Source: Gadus chalcogrammus (taxonomy: Eukaryota; Chordata; Actinopteri; Gadiformes; Gadidae). From it: a stretch of 64,000 nucleotides of DNA. Positions 45,719 through 58,729 of the stretch are shown piece after piece. The translations under genes were made by a program, and so were the position numbers. The DNA lies in NCBI RefSeq assembly GCF_026213295.1, contig NC_079414.1, forward strand, positions 1,320,130-1,384,129, in the 5' to 3' direction. The notes under the pieces are model-generated. The model saw only the letters and a list, made by a program, of their open reading frames with translations, had not been told where the DNA came from and did not search any database. The stretch's first letter is position 1, and the number at the start of each line of letters is the position of its first letter.

Positions 45719-46530
45719 TCTTACCCCCCTAAAAGTGGGCCCACACCCCAAACCGTAAAAGGTGCCGACACGCGAATTGCATGACTAGATCCAGATCTCT
45801 TCGGACTACGCAGACGACAAAATCCAGACACGCCGGCCACTAGGTGGCGCTATACCAAGGAATACGCGTTTGGGGCTATAACTCCCACACCGAACCTCCC
45901 ACAGTCCAAAAACTTGTACACCCAGATGCACTGGAGTCTGCTGCATCTTTTGGCCTAGGCCACGCCCATTTGCGTCTATGAATATTTTTCGCTAAATCGC
46001 GAAAACCGCAAAACTGTTTTTTCCCTACTCCTCCCACATTTCTTGACCAATCGACACCAAACTTTGCACACGACATCTTCTGACGCACACGCATAGAAAT
46101 CTTAGACAGTTCTTTGATCCGACCTTCGACGACGAAACGGTAGAGTTTTGAATATTGGTTTATTAGCTAAATTAGACGTGGAAAATTAAAAATCCAAAAA
46201 AATCCAAAATTAGACATCGGATCAAGTCCAAATTCTACACACATGTTGGTGCTAACCTTAATGACGTTCGATAAAAATTTCGGAAAATTCCGCCATTAGG
46301 GGGCGCAATAAACGAGGAAATTGTATATCTTCTACAAAATTTCGCCGCGAAAACGCTACACTGACTTCTCGCTACTCCTACCACAGTCAAATCCTTTGTA
46401 TCCACAGGTTCAGGGTAGCGTTTTCAACACATGCTTCGCGTTGTGCCGGCGAAATGCACATTTCTTGTCGCGTTGTGCCGGCGAAATGCACACTTCTTGG
46501 ACCCCTGCATAACTGCTTGCAGTTCTAGTT
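45719..46530 (+). repeat. Body 48, short type
   Basis: 812 bp. GCATAGAAATC tail of the body-38 family but with an intact motif 2 core. Intact 3' end. Confidence 0.9.
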
Positions 46531-46538
46531 CTTATTAT

Positions 46539-47525
46539 TCTTACCCCCCTAAAAGTGATACCACACCCCAAACCGTAAATGGTGCCGACACGCAAATTGC
46601 ATGACTAGATCCAGATCTGTTCGGACTAAGCAGACGACAAAATCCAGACGCGCCGGTCACTAGGTGGCGCTATACCAAGGAATATGCGTTTGGGGCTATA
46701 ACTCCCACACCGAACCTCCCACATTCAAAACCTTGTACACACAGATGCACTGGAGTCTGCTGCATCTTTTGGCCTAGGCCACGCCCATTTCCGTCTATGA
46801 ATATTTTTCGCTAAATCGCGAAAACCGTAAAACTATTTTTTCCCTACTCCTCCCACATTTCTTGACCAATCGACACCAAACTTTGCACACGGCATCTTCA
46901 GACGCACACGCAAAGAAATCTTAGACAGTTTTTTGATCCAACCTTCGACGACGAAACGGTAGAGTTTTGAATATTTGTTTATTAGCTAAATTAGACGTGG
47001 AAAATCAAAAATACAAAAAAATCCAAAAGTAGACATCGGATCGAGTCCTAATTCTACACACATGTCGGTGCTACCCTTAATGGCGTTCAATAAAGAATTC
47101 GGAATATTTCGCCCTTAGGGGGCGCAATAAACGAGGAAATTGTATATCTTCTAATTGGCCAAAAGAATGTTCTTCAAACTATAAGGGAACCATCAAGGGG
47201 CAAACCCGAGTCTATATAAAAAATATGGCCAAGAATTATTAATGTGGGCGGGAGTTATTTGGCAAAGGAAAATTGTCTTTGGAAAATTTCGCCACAAGGG
47301 GGCGCAAATAAACGACGAAATAATATATCTCCTAACTGGCCAATGGAATGTTCTGAAAACGCGTTTTAGGCTATAACTCCCACACCGAAGCTCCCACAGT
47401 CAAAAACGTTATATCCACAGATTCACTGGAGTCAGCTGCATCTTTTGGCATACGCCGTTCCTCAATTTCGAACACATGCTTTGCGTTGTGCCGGCGAAAT
47501 GCACACTTCTTGGACCCCTGCATAA
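46539..47525 (+). repeat. Body 49, medium type, 3' hairpin lost
   Basis: 987 bp. Its second half and the S cluster that follows duplicate 27440-28308. It ends at CTGCATAA. Confidence 0.9.
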
Positions 47526-47527
47526 TT

Positions 47528-47738
47528 AGGGGTCCAAGCCAACAGGTTGGATCCCTATTGTTTTTGTAAGGATTTTTCTTATTAGGGGTCCAAGCCAACA
47601 GGTTGGATCCCTATTGTTTTTGTAAGGATTTTTCTTATTAGGGGTCCAAGCCAACAGGTTGGATCCCTATTGTTTTTGTAAGGATTTTTTTAGGGGTCCA
47701 AGCCAACAGGTTGGATCCCTATTGTTTTTGTAAAGATT
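47528..47738 (+). repeat. S units x4
   Basis: Copies at 47528, 47584, 47640 and 47692, the last with GTAAAGATT. Matches the first four units of the cluster at 28098. Confidence 0.95.
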
Positions 47739-47758
47739 TTTATTTTTATTTTTATTAT

Positions 47759-49128
47759 ACTTACCCCCCTAAAAGTGGGCCCACAGCCCAAACCGTAAAT
47801 GGTGCCGACACGCCAATTGCATGACTAGATCCAGATCTCTTCGGACTACGCAGACGACCAAATCCAGACATGCCGGCCACTAGGTGGCGCTATACCAAGG
47901 AATACGCGTTTGGGGCTATAACTCCCACACCGAACCTCCCAGAGTCCAAAAACTTGTACACACAGATGCACTGGAGTCTGCTGCATCTTTTGGGCTAGGC
48001 CACGCCCATTTGCGTCTATGAATATTTTTCGCTAAATCGCGAAAACCGCAAAACAGTTTTTTCCCTACTCCTCCCACATTTCTTGACCAATCAACACCAA
48101 ACTTTGCACACGACATCTTCAGACGCACACGCAAAGGAATCATCAACACTTTTTTTAACCGACCTTCGACGACGAAACGGTAGCGTTTTGAATATTTGTT
48201 TATTGGCTACGTTTTACGTCGAAACGCAAAAATTGAAAGAATACCAAAAGTAGACGTTGGATCAAGTCCAAATTTTAGAAACATGTCGGTGCTATCCTTA
48301 TTGGCGTTCAATAAATAATTCGGAATATTTCCTCATTGGGGGGCGCAATAAACGAGGAAATTGTATATCTTCTAATTGGCCAAAGGAATGTTCTTCAAAC
48401 TATAAGGGAACCATCAAGGGGCAAACCCGAGTCTATATAAAAAATATGGCCAAGAATTAATTATATAGGCGGGAGTTATTTGGCAAAGGAAAATTGTCTT
48501 TGGAAAATTTCGCCAACAGGGCGGCGCCAAAAAACGACGAAATAATATATCTCCTATTTGGCCAATGGAATGTTCTGAAAACGCGTTTTAGGCTATAACT
48601 CCCACACCAAAGCTCCCACAGTCAAAAACGTTACACGCACAGATTCACTGGAGTCAGCTGCATCTTTTGGCATAGGCCAGGCCCATTTGCGTCAGTATTT
48701 TCTTTATGCAAAATCGCAAAAACAGCTAAACTGCCTTTTCGCTACTCCTCCCACATTTCTTGCCCAATTGACACCAAACTTTGCACACGACATCTTCAGA
48801 CGCACACTACAAGAAATCAGCAAAACTATTTTGATCCGACCATCGTTGACGAAACGGTAGCGTTTTGAATATATGTTTTGCGTTGCAAATCAGTAAAAAC
48901 TATTTTGATCCAACCGTCGACGACTAAACGGTAGCGGAAAATGCGTTTGGGGCCGAAACTCCCACACTGAACCTCTCACAGTCAAAACCTTTATATCCAC
49001 AGGTTGTTCACGGTAGCGTTTTGAATACTTGCTTCGCGTTGTGCCGGCGAAATGCACATTTCTTGTCGCGTTGTGCCGGCGAAATGCACACTTCTTGGAC
49101 CCCTGCATAACTGCTTGCAGTTCTAGTT
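47759..49128 (+). repeat. Body 50, long type; left edge of duplicated block B
   Basis: 1,370 bp, duplicate of body 35. At its 3' end the TTA tract is interrupted after 10 bp by an inserted S+B element. Confidence 0.92.
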
Positions 49129-49138
49129 TATTATTATT

Positions 49139-50011
49139 AGGGGTCCAAGCCAACAGGTTGGATCCCTATTGTTTTTGTAAGGATTATTATTATTATTATT
49201 TCGTACGCCTTAGAAGTGGTACCACAGCCCAAACCGTAAATGGTGCACACGCGCCAATTGCATGACTAGATCCAGAATCGGCACCGCTACTCAGATAACA
49301 AAATCCAGACACGCCGGTCCCTAGGTGGCGCTATACCAAGGAATACGCGTTTGGGGCTATTACTTCCACACCGAACCTCCCAGAGTCCAAAAACTTGTAC
49401 ACACAGATGCACTGGAGTCTGCTGCATCTTTTGGCCTAGGCCACGCCCATTTGCGTCTATGAATATTTTTCGCTAAATCGCGAAAACCGCAAAACTGTTT
49501 TTTCGCTACTCCTCCCACGTTTCTCGCCCGATCAACACCAAACTTTGCACACGACATCTTCAGACGCACACGCAAAGAAATCCTAGACACTTTTTTGATC
49601 CGACCTTCGACGACGAAACGGTAGCGTTTTGAATATTTGTTTATTAGCTAAATTAGACGTGAAAAGTCAAGAATCCGAAGAAATCCAGAATTATACATCG
49701 GATCGAGCCCAAATTTTACAGACATGTTGGTGCTAACCTTAATGACGTTCGATAAAAATATCGGAAAATTTCGCCATTAGGGGGCGCAATAAACAAGGAA
49801 ATTGTATATCTTCTACAAAATTTTGCCGCGAAAACGCTACACTGACTTCTCGCTACTCGTACCACAGTCAAATCCTTTGTATCCACAGGTACAGGGTAGC
49901 GTTTTGAACACATGCTTCGCGTTGTGCCGGCGAAATGCACATTTCTTGTCGCGTTGTGCCGGCGAAATGCACACTTCTTGGACCCCTGCATAACTGCTTG
50001 CAGTTCTAGTT
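49139..50011 (+). mobile_element. Inserted complete element (S + TTA tract + body 51), 873 bp
   Basis: Compared with 35471-35485, where a 15-bp TTA tract joins body 35 to body 36, here 10 bp of that tract lie before AGGGGTCCAAG and the other 5 bp after CTAGTT, rebuilding the tract exactly. The insert contains one S unit (49139-49185) and one short body (49199-50011, CGTACGCCTTAGAAG head). No target duplication is visible. Because of the TTA context the exact ends can slide by up to two bases (host T^A, T^T or A^T). Confidence 0.88.
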
Positions 50012-50016
50012 ATTAT

Positions 50017-50830
50017 ACTACCTCCCCGTGAAAGTGGAACCACAGCCCAAACCGTAAATGGTGCACACGCGCCAATTACATGACTAGAACCAGTACCGGC
50101 ACCGCTACTCAGATAACCAAATCCAGACATGCCGGCCACTAGGTGGCGCTATACCAAGGAGAAACACGTTTGGGGCTATAACTCCCACACCGAACCTCCC
50201 AGAGTCCAAAAACTTGTACACACAGATGCACTGGAGTCTGCTGCATCTTTTGGCCTAGGCCACGCCCATTTGCGTCTATGAATATTTTTCGCTAAATCGC
50301 GAAAACCGCAAAACTGTTTTTTCCCTACTCCTCCCACATTTCTTGACCAATCAACACCAATCTTTGCACACGGCATCTGCAGACGCACCCGCAAAGAAAT
50401 CATCAACAGTTTTTTGATCCGACCTTCGACGACGAAACGGTAGAGTTTTGAATATTTGTTTATTAGCTAAATTAGACGTGGAAAATCAAAAATCAAAAAG
50501 AATCAGAAATTAGACATCGGATCAAGTCCAAACTTTAGACACATGTCGGTGCTAATCTTAATGGCGTTCAATAAAAAAATCGGAATATTTCGCCATCAGG
50601 GGGCGCAATAAACGAGGAAATTGTATATCTTCGACAAAATTTCGCCACAAAAACGCTACACTGACTTCTCGCTACTCCTACCACAGTCAAATCCTTTGTA
50701 TCCACAGGTTCAGGGTAGCGTTTTCAACACATGCTCCGCGTTGTGCCGGCGAAAAGCACATTTCTTGTCGCGTTGTGCCGGCGAAATGCACACTTCTTGG
50801 ACCCCTGCATAACTGCTTGCAGTTCTAGTT
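50017..50830 (+). repeat. Body 52, short type
   Basis: Duplicate of body 36 with the same private variants; right flank of the insertion. Confidence 0.92.
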
Positions 50831-50831
50831 A

Positions 50832-51840
50832 TTCTTCCCCCCGTACTTGTTGGACTACAGCCCAAACCGTAAATGGTGCACACGCGCCAATTGCATGACT
50901 AGAACCAGTACCGGCACCGCTACTCAGATAACCAAATCCAGACATGCCGGCCACTAGGTGGCGCTATACCAAGGAGAAACACGTTTGGGACTATAACTCC
51001 CACACCAAACCTCCCAGAGTCCAAAAACTTGTACACACAGATGCACTGGAGTCTGCTGCATCTTTTGGCCTAGGCCACGCCCATTTGCGTCTATGAATAT
51101 TTTTCGCTAAATCGCGAAAACCGCAAAACTGTTTTTTCCCTACTCCTCCCACATTTCTTGACCAATCGACACCAAACTTTGCACACGACATCTTCAGACG
51201 CACACGCAAAGAAATCATATATACTTTTTTGATCCGACCTTCGACGACGAAACGGTAGCGTTTTGAATATTGGTTTATTAGCTACGTTTCACGTCGAAAC
51301 GCAAAAATTCAAAAAATACGAAAATTAGACATCGGATTGAGTCCAAATTTTAGACACATGTCGGTGCTAACCTTAATGGCGTTCGAATAAAAATTCGGGA
51401 AATTACGCCCTAAGGGGGCGCAATAAACGAGGAAATTGTATATCTTCTAATTGGCCAGAGGAATGTTCTTCAAACTATAAGGGAACCATCAAAGGGCAAA
51501 CCCGAGTCTATATAAAAAATATGGCCAAGAATTAATAATGTAGGCGGGAGTTATTTGGCAAAGGAAAATTGTCTTTGGAAAATTTCGCCAACAGGGCGGC
51601 GCCAAAAAACGACGAAATAATATATCTCCTATTTGGCCAATGGAATGTTCTGAAAACACGTTTTGGGCTATAACTCCCACACCGAAGCTCCCACAGTCAA
51701 AAACGTTATATGCACAGATTCACTGGAGTCAGTTGCATCTTTTGGCATACGCCGTTTCTCAAATTCCAACACATGCTTCGCGTTGTGCCGGCGAAATGCA
51801 CACTTCTTGGACCCCTGCATAACTGCTTGCAGTTCTAGTT
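50832..51840 (+). repeat. Body 53, medium type
   Basis: Duplicate of body 37. Confidence 0.92.
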
Positions 51841-52052
51841 AGGGGTCCAAGCCAACAGGTTGGATCCCTATTGTTTTTGTAAGGATTTTTTTTATTATTA
51901 GGGGTCCAAGCCAACAGGTTGGATCCCTATTGTTTTTGTAAGGATTATTATTAGGGGTCCAAGCCAACAGGTTGGATCCCTATTGTTTTTGTAAGGATTA
52001 TTATTAGGGGTCCAAGCCAACAGGTTGGATCCCTATTGTTTTTGTAAGGATT
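51841..52052 (+). repeat. S units x4
   Basis: Copies at 51841, 51900, 51953 and 52006, duplicating 37310-37521. The unit at 52006 is the 5' partner of body 55, now separated from it by an inserted element. Confidence 0.95.
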
Positions 52053-52061
52053 TTTATTATT

Positions 52062-52928
52062 AGGGGTCCAAGCCAACAGGTTGGATCCCTATTGTTTTTG
52101 TAGCGATTCTTCTTATTCTTCCCGCGGTGAAAGTGGAACTGCAGCCCAAACCGTAAATGGTGCACACGCGCCAATTACATGACTAGATCCAGAATCGGCA
52201 CCGCTACTCAGATAACAAAATCCAGACACGCCGGTCCCTAGGTGGCGCTATACCAAGGAATACGCGTTTGGGGCTATAACTCCCACACCGAACCTCCCAC
52301 AGTCCAAAAACTTGTACACACAGATGCACTGGAGTCTGCTGCATCTTTTGGCCTAGGCCACGCCCATTTGCGTCTATGAATATTTTTCGCAAAATCGCGA
52401 AAACCGCTAAACTATTTTTTCGCTACTCCTCCCACATTTCTCGCCCAATCGACACCAAACTTTGCACACAGCATCTTCAGACGCACACGCAAAGAAATCA
52501 TATACAGTTTTTTGATCCGACCTTCGACGACGAAACTGTATCGTTTTGAATATTGGTTTATGAGCTAAATTAGACGTGGAATATCAAAAATCCAAAGAAA
52601 TCCAAAATTAGACATCGGATCGAGTCCAAATTGTACACACATGTTGGTGCTAACCTTAATGTCGTTCGATAAAAATTTCGGAAAATATCGCCATTAGGGG
52701 GCGCAATAAACGAGGAAATTGTATATCTTCTACAAAATTTCGCCGCGAAAACGCTACACTGACTTCTCGCTACTCCTACCACAGTCAAATACTTTGTATC
52801 CACAGGTTCAGGGTAGCGTTTTAAACACATGCTTTGCGTTGTGCCGGCGAAACGCACATTTCTTGTCGCGTTGTGCCGGCGAAATGCACACTTCTTGGAC
52901 CCCTGCATAACTGCTTGCAGTTCTAGTT
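52062..52928 (+). mobile_element. Inserted complete element (S + body 54), 867 bp, nested inside another element
   Basis: The matching tract in block A (37522-37538) is continuous. Here 9 bp of it (52053-52061) precede AGGGGTCCAAG and the remaining 8 bp (52929-52936) follow CTAGTT. The insert has an S unit with GTAGCGATT (52062-52108) and a short body with head CTTCCCGCGGTGAAAG (52116-52928). It lies between an S unit and that S unit's own body. Confidence 0.88.
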
Positions 52929-52936
52929 TTTATTAT

Positions 52937-53748
52937 ACTTCCTACCAAGAAAGTGGGAATACAGCCCATACCGTAAATGTTGCACACACGCCAATTGCAT
53001 GACTAGATCCAGGTCAGTGAAGACTATGCAGACGACAAAATCCAGACACGCCGGCCACTAGGTGGCGCTATACCAAGGAATACGCGTTTGGGGCTATAAC
53101 TCCCACACCGAACCTCCCACAGTCCAAAAACTTGTACACACAGATGCACTGGAGTCTGCTGCATCTTTTGGCCTAGGCCACGCCCATTTGCGTCTATGAA
53201 TATTTTTCGCTAAATCGCGAAAACCGCAAAACTGTTTTTTCCCTACTCCTCCCACATTTCTTGACCAATCGACACCAAACTTTGCACACGACATCTTCAG
53301 ACGCACACGCATAGAAATCTTAGACAGTTTTTTGATCCGACCTTCGACGACGAAACGGTAGAGTTTTGAATATTGGTTTATTAGCTAAATTAGACGTGGA
53401 AAATTAAAAATCCAAAAAAATCCAAAATTAGACATCGGATCGAGTCCAAATTCTACACACATGTTGGTGCTAACCTTAATGACGTTCGATAAAAATTCCG
53501 GAAAATTCCGCCATTAGGGAGCGCAATAAACGAGGAAATTGTATATCTTCTACAAAATTTCGCCGCGAAAACGCTACACTGACTTCTCGCTACTCCTACC
53601 ACAGTCAAATCCTTTGTATCCACAGGTTCAGGGTAGCGTTTTCAACACATGCTTCGCGTTGTGGCGGCGAAATGCACATTTCTTGTCGCGTTGTGCCGGC
53701 GAAATGCACACTTCTTGGACCCCTGCATAACTGCTTGCAGTTCTAGTT
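52937..53748 (+). repeat. Body 55, short type
   Basis: Duplicate of body 38. Confidence 0.92.
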
Positions 53749-53749
53749 A

Positions 53750-54531
53750 TTCTTACCCCCCTAAAAGTGGGCCCACACCCCAAACCGTAAAAGGTGCCGA
53801 CACACGAATTGCATGACTAGATCCAGATCTCTTCGGACTACGCAGACGACCAAATCCAGACACGCCGGCCACTAGGTGGCGCTATACCAAGGAATACGCG
53901 TTTGGGTCTATAACTCCCACACCGAACCACCCAGAGTCCAATAACTTGTACACACAGATGCACTGGAGTCTGCTGCATCTTTTGGCCTAGGCCACGCCCA
54001 TTTGCGTCTATGAATATTTTTCGCTAAATCGCGAAAACCGCAAAACTGTTTTTTCCCTACTCCTCCCACATTTCTTGACCAATCGACACCAAACTTTGCA
54101 CACGACATCTTCAGACGCACACGCATAGAAATCTTAGACAGTTTTTTGATCCGACCTTCGACGACGAAACGGTAGAGTTTTGAATATTTGTTTATTAGCA
54201 AAATTAGACGTGGAAAATTAAAAATCCAAAAAAATCCAAAATTAGACATCGGATCGAGTCCAAATTCTACACACATGTTGGTGCTAACCTTAATGTCGTT
54301 CGATAAAAAATTCGGAAAATTTCGCCATTAGGGGGCGCAATAAACGAGGAAATTGTATATCTTCTACAAAATTTCGCCGCGAAAACGCTACACTGACTTC
54401 CCGCTACTCCTACCACAGCCAAATCCTTTGTATCCACAGGTTCAGGGTAGCGTTTTGAACACATTCTTCGCATTGTGCCGGCGAAATGCACATTTCTTGT
54501 CGCGTTGTGCCGGCGAAATGCACACTTCTTG
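53750..54531 (+). repeat. Body 56, fused short body, 3'-truncated
   Basis: 782 bp. It has the shared 39/40 head, a middle like body 39 (CCCTACTCC, GACACC, GCATAGAAATC) and an end like body 40 (TTAGCAAAATTAG, CACAGCCAAATCC, CACATTCTTCGCATTG). The switch lies roughly between 54130 and 54198. Confidence 0.9.
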
Positions 54532-54533
54532 TT

Positions 54534-54565
54534 AGGGGTCCAAGCCAACAGGTTGTTGTAAGGAT
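54534..54565 (+). repeat. S unit, internally deleted
   Basis: Same deletion as at 39951, inherited through the block duplication. Confidence 0.92.
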
Positions 54566-54580
54566 TTTTTTTATTATTAT

Positions 54581-54907
54581 TCTTCCCGCCATAGAAGTGG
54601 ACCCACAGCCCAAACCGTAAATGGTGCCGACACGCCAATTGCATGACTTGATCCAGGTCCGGCACCGCTACTCAGATAACCAAATCCAGACACGCCGGTC
54701 ACTAGGTGGCGCTATACCAAGGACAGACGCGTTTGGGGCTATAACTCCCACAGCGAACCTCCCACATTCAAAACCTTATACGCACAGATTCACTGGAGTC
54801 TGCTGCATCTTTTGGCCTAGGCCACGCCCATTTGCGTCCATGAATATTTTTCGCTAAATCGCGAAAACTGCTAAACTGTTTTTTCGCTACTCCTCCCACA
54901 TTTCTTG
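54581..54907 (+). repeat. Body 57, 5' fragment
   Basis: Duplicate of body 41. Confidence 0.9.
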
Positions 54908-54912
54908 TTATT

Positions 54913-55727
54913 ATACTTCCCGCGCTAAAAGTGGGTCCACAGCCCAAACCGTAAATGGTGCCGACACGCCAATTGCATGACTAGATCCAGGTCCGGCACC
55001 GCTACTCAGATAACAAAATCCAGACACGCCGGCCACTAGGTGGCGCTATACCAAGGGAAAATGCGTTTGGGGCTATAACTCCCACACCGAACCTCCCACA
55101 TTCAAAACCTCGTACACACAGATTCACTGGAGTCTGCTGCATCTTTTGGCATAGGCCACGCCCATTTGCGTCTATAATTTTTTTTCGCAAAATCGCGAAA
55201 ACCGCAAAACTGTTTTTTTCGCTACTCCTCCCACATTTCTTGACCAATCGACACAAAACTTTGCACACGACATCTTCAGACGCACACGCAAAGGAATCAT
55301 ATACAGTTTTTTGATCCGACCTTCGACGACGAAACGATAGCATTTTGAATATTGGTATATTAGCTAAATTAGACGTGGAAAATCAAAAATACAAAAAAAT
55401 CCAAAATTAGACATCGGATCGAGTCCAAATTCTACACACATGTTGGTGCTAACCTTAATGACGTTGTATAAAAATTTCGGAAAATTCCGCCATTAGGGGG
55501 CGCAATAAACGAGGAAATTGTATATCTTCTACAAAATTTCGCCGCAAAAACGCTACACTGACTTCTCGCTACTCCTACCACAGTCAAATCCTTTGTATCC
55601 ACAGGTTCAGGGTAGCGTTTTCAACACATGCTTCGCGATGTGCCGGCGAAATGCACATTTCTTGTCGCGTTGTGCCGGCGAAATGCACACTTCTTGGACC
55701 CCTGCATAACTGCTTGCAGTTCTAGTT
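54913..55727 (+). repeat. Body 58, short type
   Basis: Duplicate of body 42 with one extra T in the T-run near 55213. Confidence 0.92.
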
Positions 55728-55883
55728 AGGGGTCCAAGCCAACAGGTTGGATCCCTATTGTTTTTGTAAGGATTATTATTAGGGGTCCAAGCCAACAGGT
55801 TGGATCCCTATTGTTTTTGTAAGGATTTTTATTATTAGGGGTCCAAGCCAACAGGTTGGATCCCTATTGTTTTTGTAAGGATT
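55728..55883 (+). repeat. S units x3
   Basis: Copies at 55728, 55781 and 55837. The first two fall in the duplicated block; the third is outside it. Confidence 0.95.
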
Positions 55884-55889
55884 ATTATT

Positions 55890-56679
55890 ATACTTCCCGC
55901 GCTAAAAGTGGGTCCACAGCCCAAACCGTAAATGGTGCCGACACGCCAATTGCATGACTAGATCCAGGTCCGGCACCGCTACTCAGATAACAAAATCCAG
56001 ACACGCCGGCCACTAGGTGGCGCTATACCAAGGGAAAATGCGTTTGGGGCTATAACTCCCACACCGAACCTCCCACATTCAAAACCTCGTACACACAGAT
56101 TCACTGGAGTCTGCTGCATCTTTTGGTATAGGCCACGCCCATTTGCGTCTATGAATATTTTTCGCTAAATCGCGAAAACCGCAAAACTGTTTTTTCGCTA
56201 CTCCTCGCACATTTCTTGACCAATCAACACCAAACTTTGCACACGGCATCTTCAGACGCACACGCAAAGAAATCATATACAGCTTTTTGATCCGACCTTC
56301 GACGACGAAACGGTAGAGTTTTGAATATTCTTTTATTAGCTAAATTAGACGTGGAAAATTAAAAAACCAAAAAATTCCAAAATTAGACATCGGATCGAGT
56401 CCAAATTTTAGACACATGTTGGTGCTAACCTTATTGACCTTCGATAAAAATTTCGGAAAATTTCGCCATTAGGGGGCGCAATAAACGAGGAAATTGTATA
56501 TCTTCTACAAAAATTTCGCCGCGAAAACGCTACACTGACTTCTCGCTACTCCACAGGTTCAGGGTAGCGTTTTGAACACATGCTTCACGTTTTTCCGGCG
56601 AAATGCACATTTCTTGTCGCGTTGTGCCGGCGAAATGCACACTTCTTGGACCCCTGCATAACTGCTTGCAGTTCTAGTT
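55890..56679 (+). repeat. Body 59, short type with 24-bp deletion
   Basis: 790 bp. First part of the body-42 head family, tail of the body-19 family (24-bp deletion, CACGTTTTTCCGG). Confidence 0.9.
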
Positions 56680-56692
56680 TTTATTATTATTA

Positions 56693-57701
56693 TACTTCCT
56701 ACCAAGAAAGTGGGAATACAGCCCATACCGTAAATGTTGCACACACGCCAATTGCATGACTAGATCCAGGTCAGTGAAGACTATGCAGACGACAAAATCC
56801 AGACACGCCGGCCACTAGGTGGCGCTATACCAAGGAATACGCGTTTGGGGCTATAACTCCCACACCGAACCTCCCACAGTCCAAAAACTTGTACACACAG
56901 ATGCACTGGAGTCTGCTGCATCTTTTGGCATAGGCCACGCCCATTTGCGTCTATGAATATTTTTCGCTAAATCGCGAAAACCACAAAACTGTTTTTTCCC
57001 TACTCCTCCCACATTTCTTGACCAATCGACACCAAACTTTGCACACGACATCTTCAGAAGCACACGCATAGAAATCTTAGACAGTTTTTTGATCCGACCT
57101 TCGACGACGAAACGGTAGAGTTTTGAATATTGGTTTATTAGCTAAATTAGACGTGGAATATCAAAAATCCAAAGAAATCCAAAATTAGACATCGGATCGA
57201 GTCCAAATTTTACACACATGTTGGTGTTAACCTTAATGACGTTCGATAAAGAATTCGGAAAATGTCGCCATTAGGGGGCGCAATAAACGAGGAAATTGTA
57301 TATCTTCTAATTGGCCAAAGGAATGTTCTTCAAACTATAAGGGAACCATCAAGGGGCAAACCCGAGTCTATGTAAAAAATATGGCCAAGAATTAATAATG
57401 TGGGCGGGAGTTATTTGGCAAAGGAAAATTGTCTTTGGAAAATCTCGCCAACAGGGCGGCGCCAAAAAACGACGAAATAATATATCTCCTATTTGGCCAA
57501 TGGAATGTTCTGAAAACGCGTTTTAGGCTATAACTCCCACACCGAACCTCCCACAGTCAAAACCTTTATATCCACAGATTCACTGGAGTCAGCTGCATCT
57601 TTTGGCATACGCCGTTTCTCAATTTTTGAACACATGCTTCGCGTTGTGCCGGCGAAATGCACACTTCTTGGACCCCTGCATAACTGCTTGCAGTTCTAGT
57701 T
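56693..57701 (+). repeat. Body 60, medium type
   Basis: 1,009 bp, CCTACCAAGAAAG head. TCTATGTAAAAAATATGG damages the TATA match in this copy. Motif 3 is the GGCGGCGCC variant. Confidence 0.9.
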
Positions 57702-57709
57702 CCTATTAT

Positions 57710-58716
57710 TCTTACCCCCCTAAAAGTGGGACCACAGCCCAAACCGTAAATGGTGCCGACACGCGAATTGCATGACTAGATCCAGATCTGTTCGGACTAA
57801 GCAGACGACAAAATCCAGACACGCCGGTCACTAGGTGGCGCTATACCAAGGAATACGCGTTTGGGGCTATAACTCCCACACCGAACCTCCCACAGTCAAA
57901 AACTTGTACCCACATATTCACTGGAGTCTGCTGCATCTTTTGGCATAGGCCACGCCCATTTGCGTCTATGAATATTTTTCGCAAAATCGCAAAAACCGCA
58001 AAACAGTTTTTTCCCTACTCCTCCCACATTTTTTGACCAATCAACACCAAACTTTGCACACGACATCTTCAGACGCACACGCAAAGAAATTATCGGACAG
58101 TTTTTTGATCCGACCGTCGACGACGAAACGGTAGCGTTTTGAATATTGGTATATTAGCTAAATTAGACGTGGAAAATCAAAAATCCAGAAAAATCCAAAA
58201 GTAGACATCGGAACGAGTCCAAATTTTACAGACATGTTGGTGCTAACCTTATTGTCGTTCAATAAAATTTTTGGAATATTTCGCCATTAGGGGGCGCAAT
58301 AAACGAGGAAATTGTATATCTTCTTATTGGCCAAAGGAATGTTCTTCAAACTCAAAGGAAACCATCAAGGGGCAAACCTGAGTCTATATAAAAAATATGG
58401 CCAAGAATTATTAATGTGGGCGGGAGTTATTTGGCAAAGGAAAATTGTCTTTGGAAAATTTCGCCACAAGGGGTCGCAAATAAACGACGAAATAATATAT
58501 CTCCTAACTGGGCAATGGAATGTTCTGAAAACGCGTTTTGGGCTATAACTCCCACACCGAAGCTCCCACAGTCAAAACCTTTATATCCACAGATTCACTG
58601 GAGTCAGCTGCATCTTTTGGCATACGCTGTTTCTCAATTTTTGAACACATGCTTCGCGTTGTGCCGGCGAAATGCACACTTCTTGGACCCCTGCATAACT
58701 GCTTGCAGTTCTAGTT
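57710..58716 (+). repeat. Body 61, medium type
   Basis: 1,007 bp, close to body 14 but with an intact 3' end. Confidence 0.9.
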
Positions 58717-58729
58717 ATTATTATTATTA

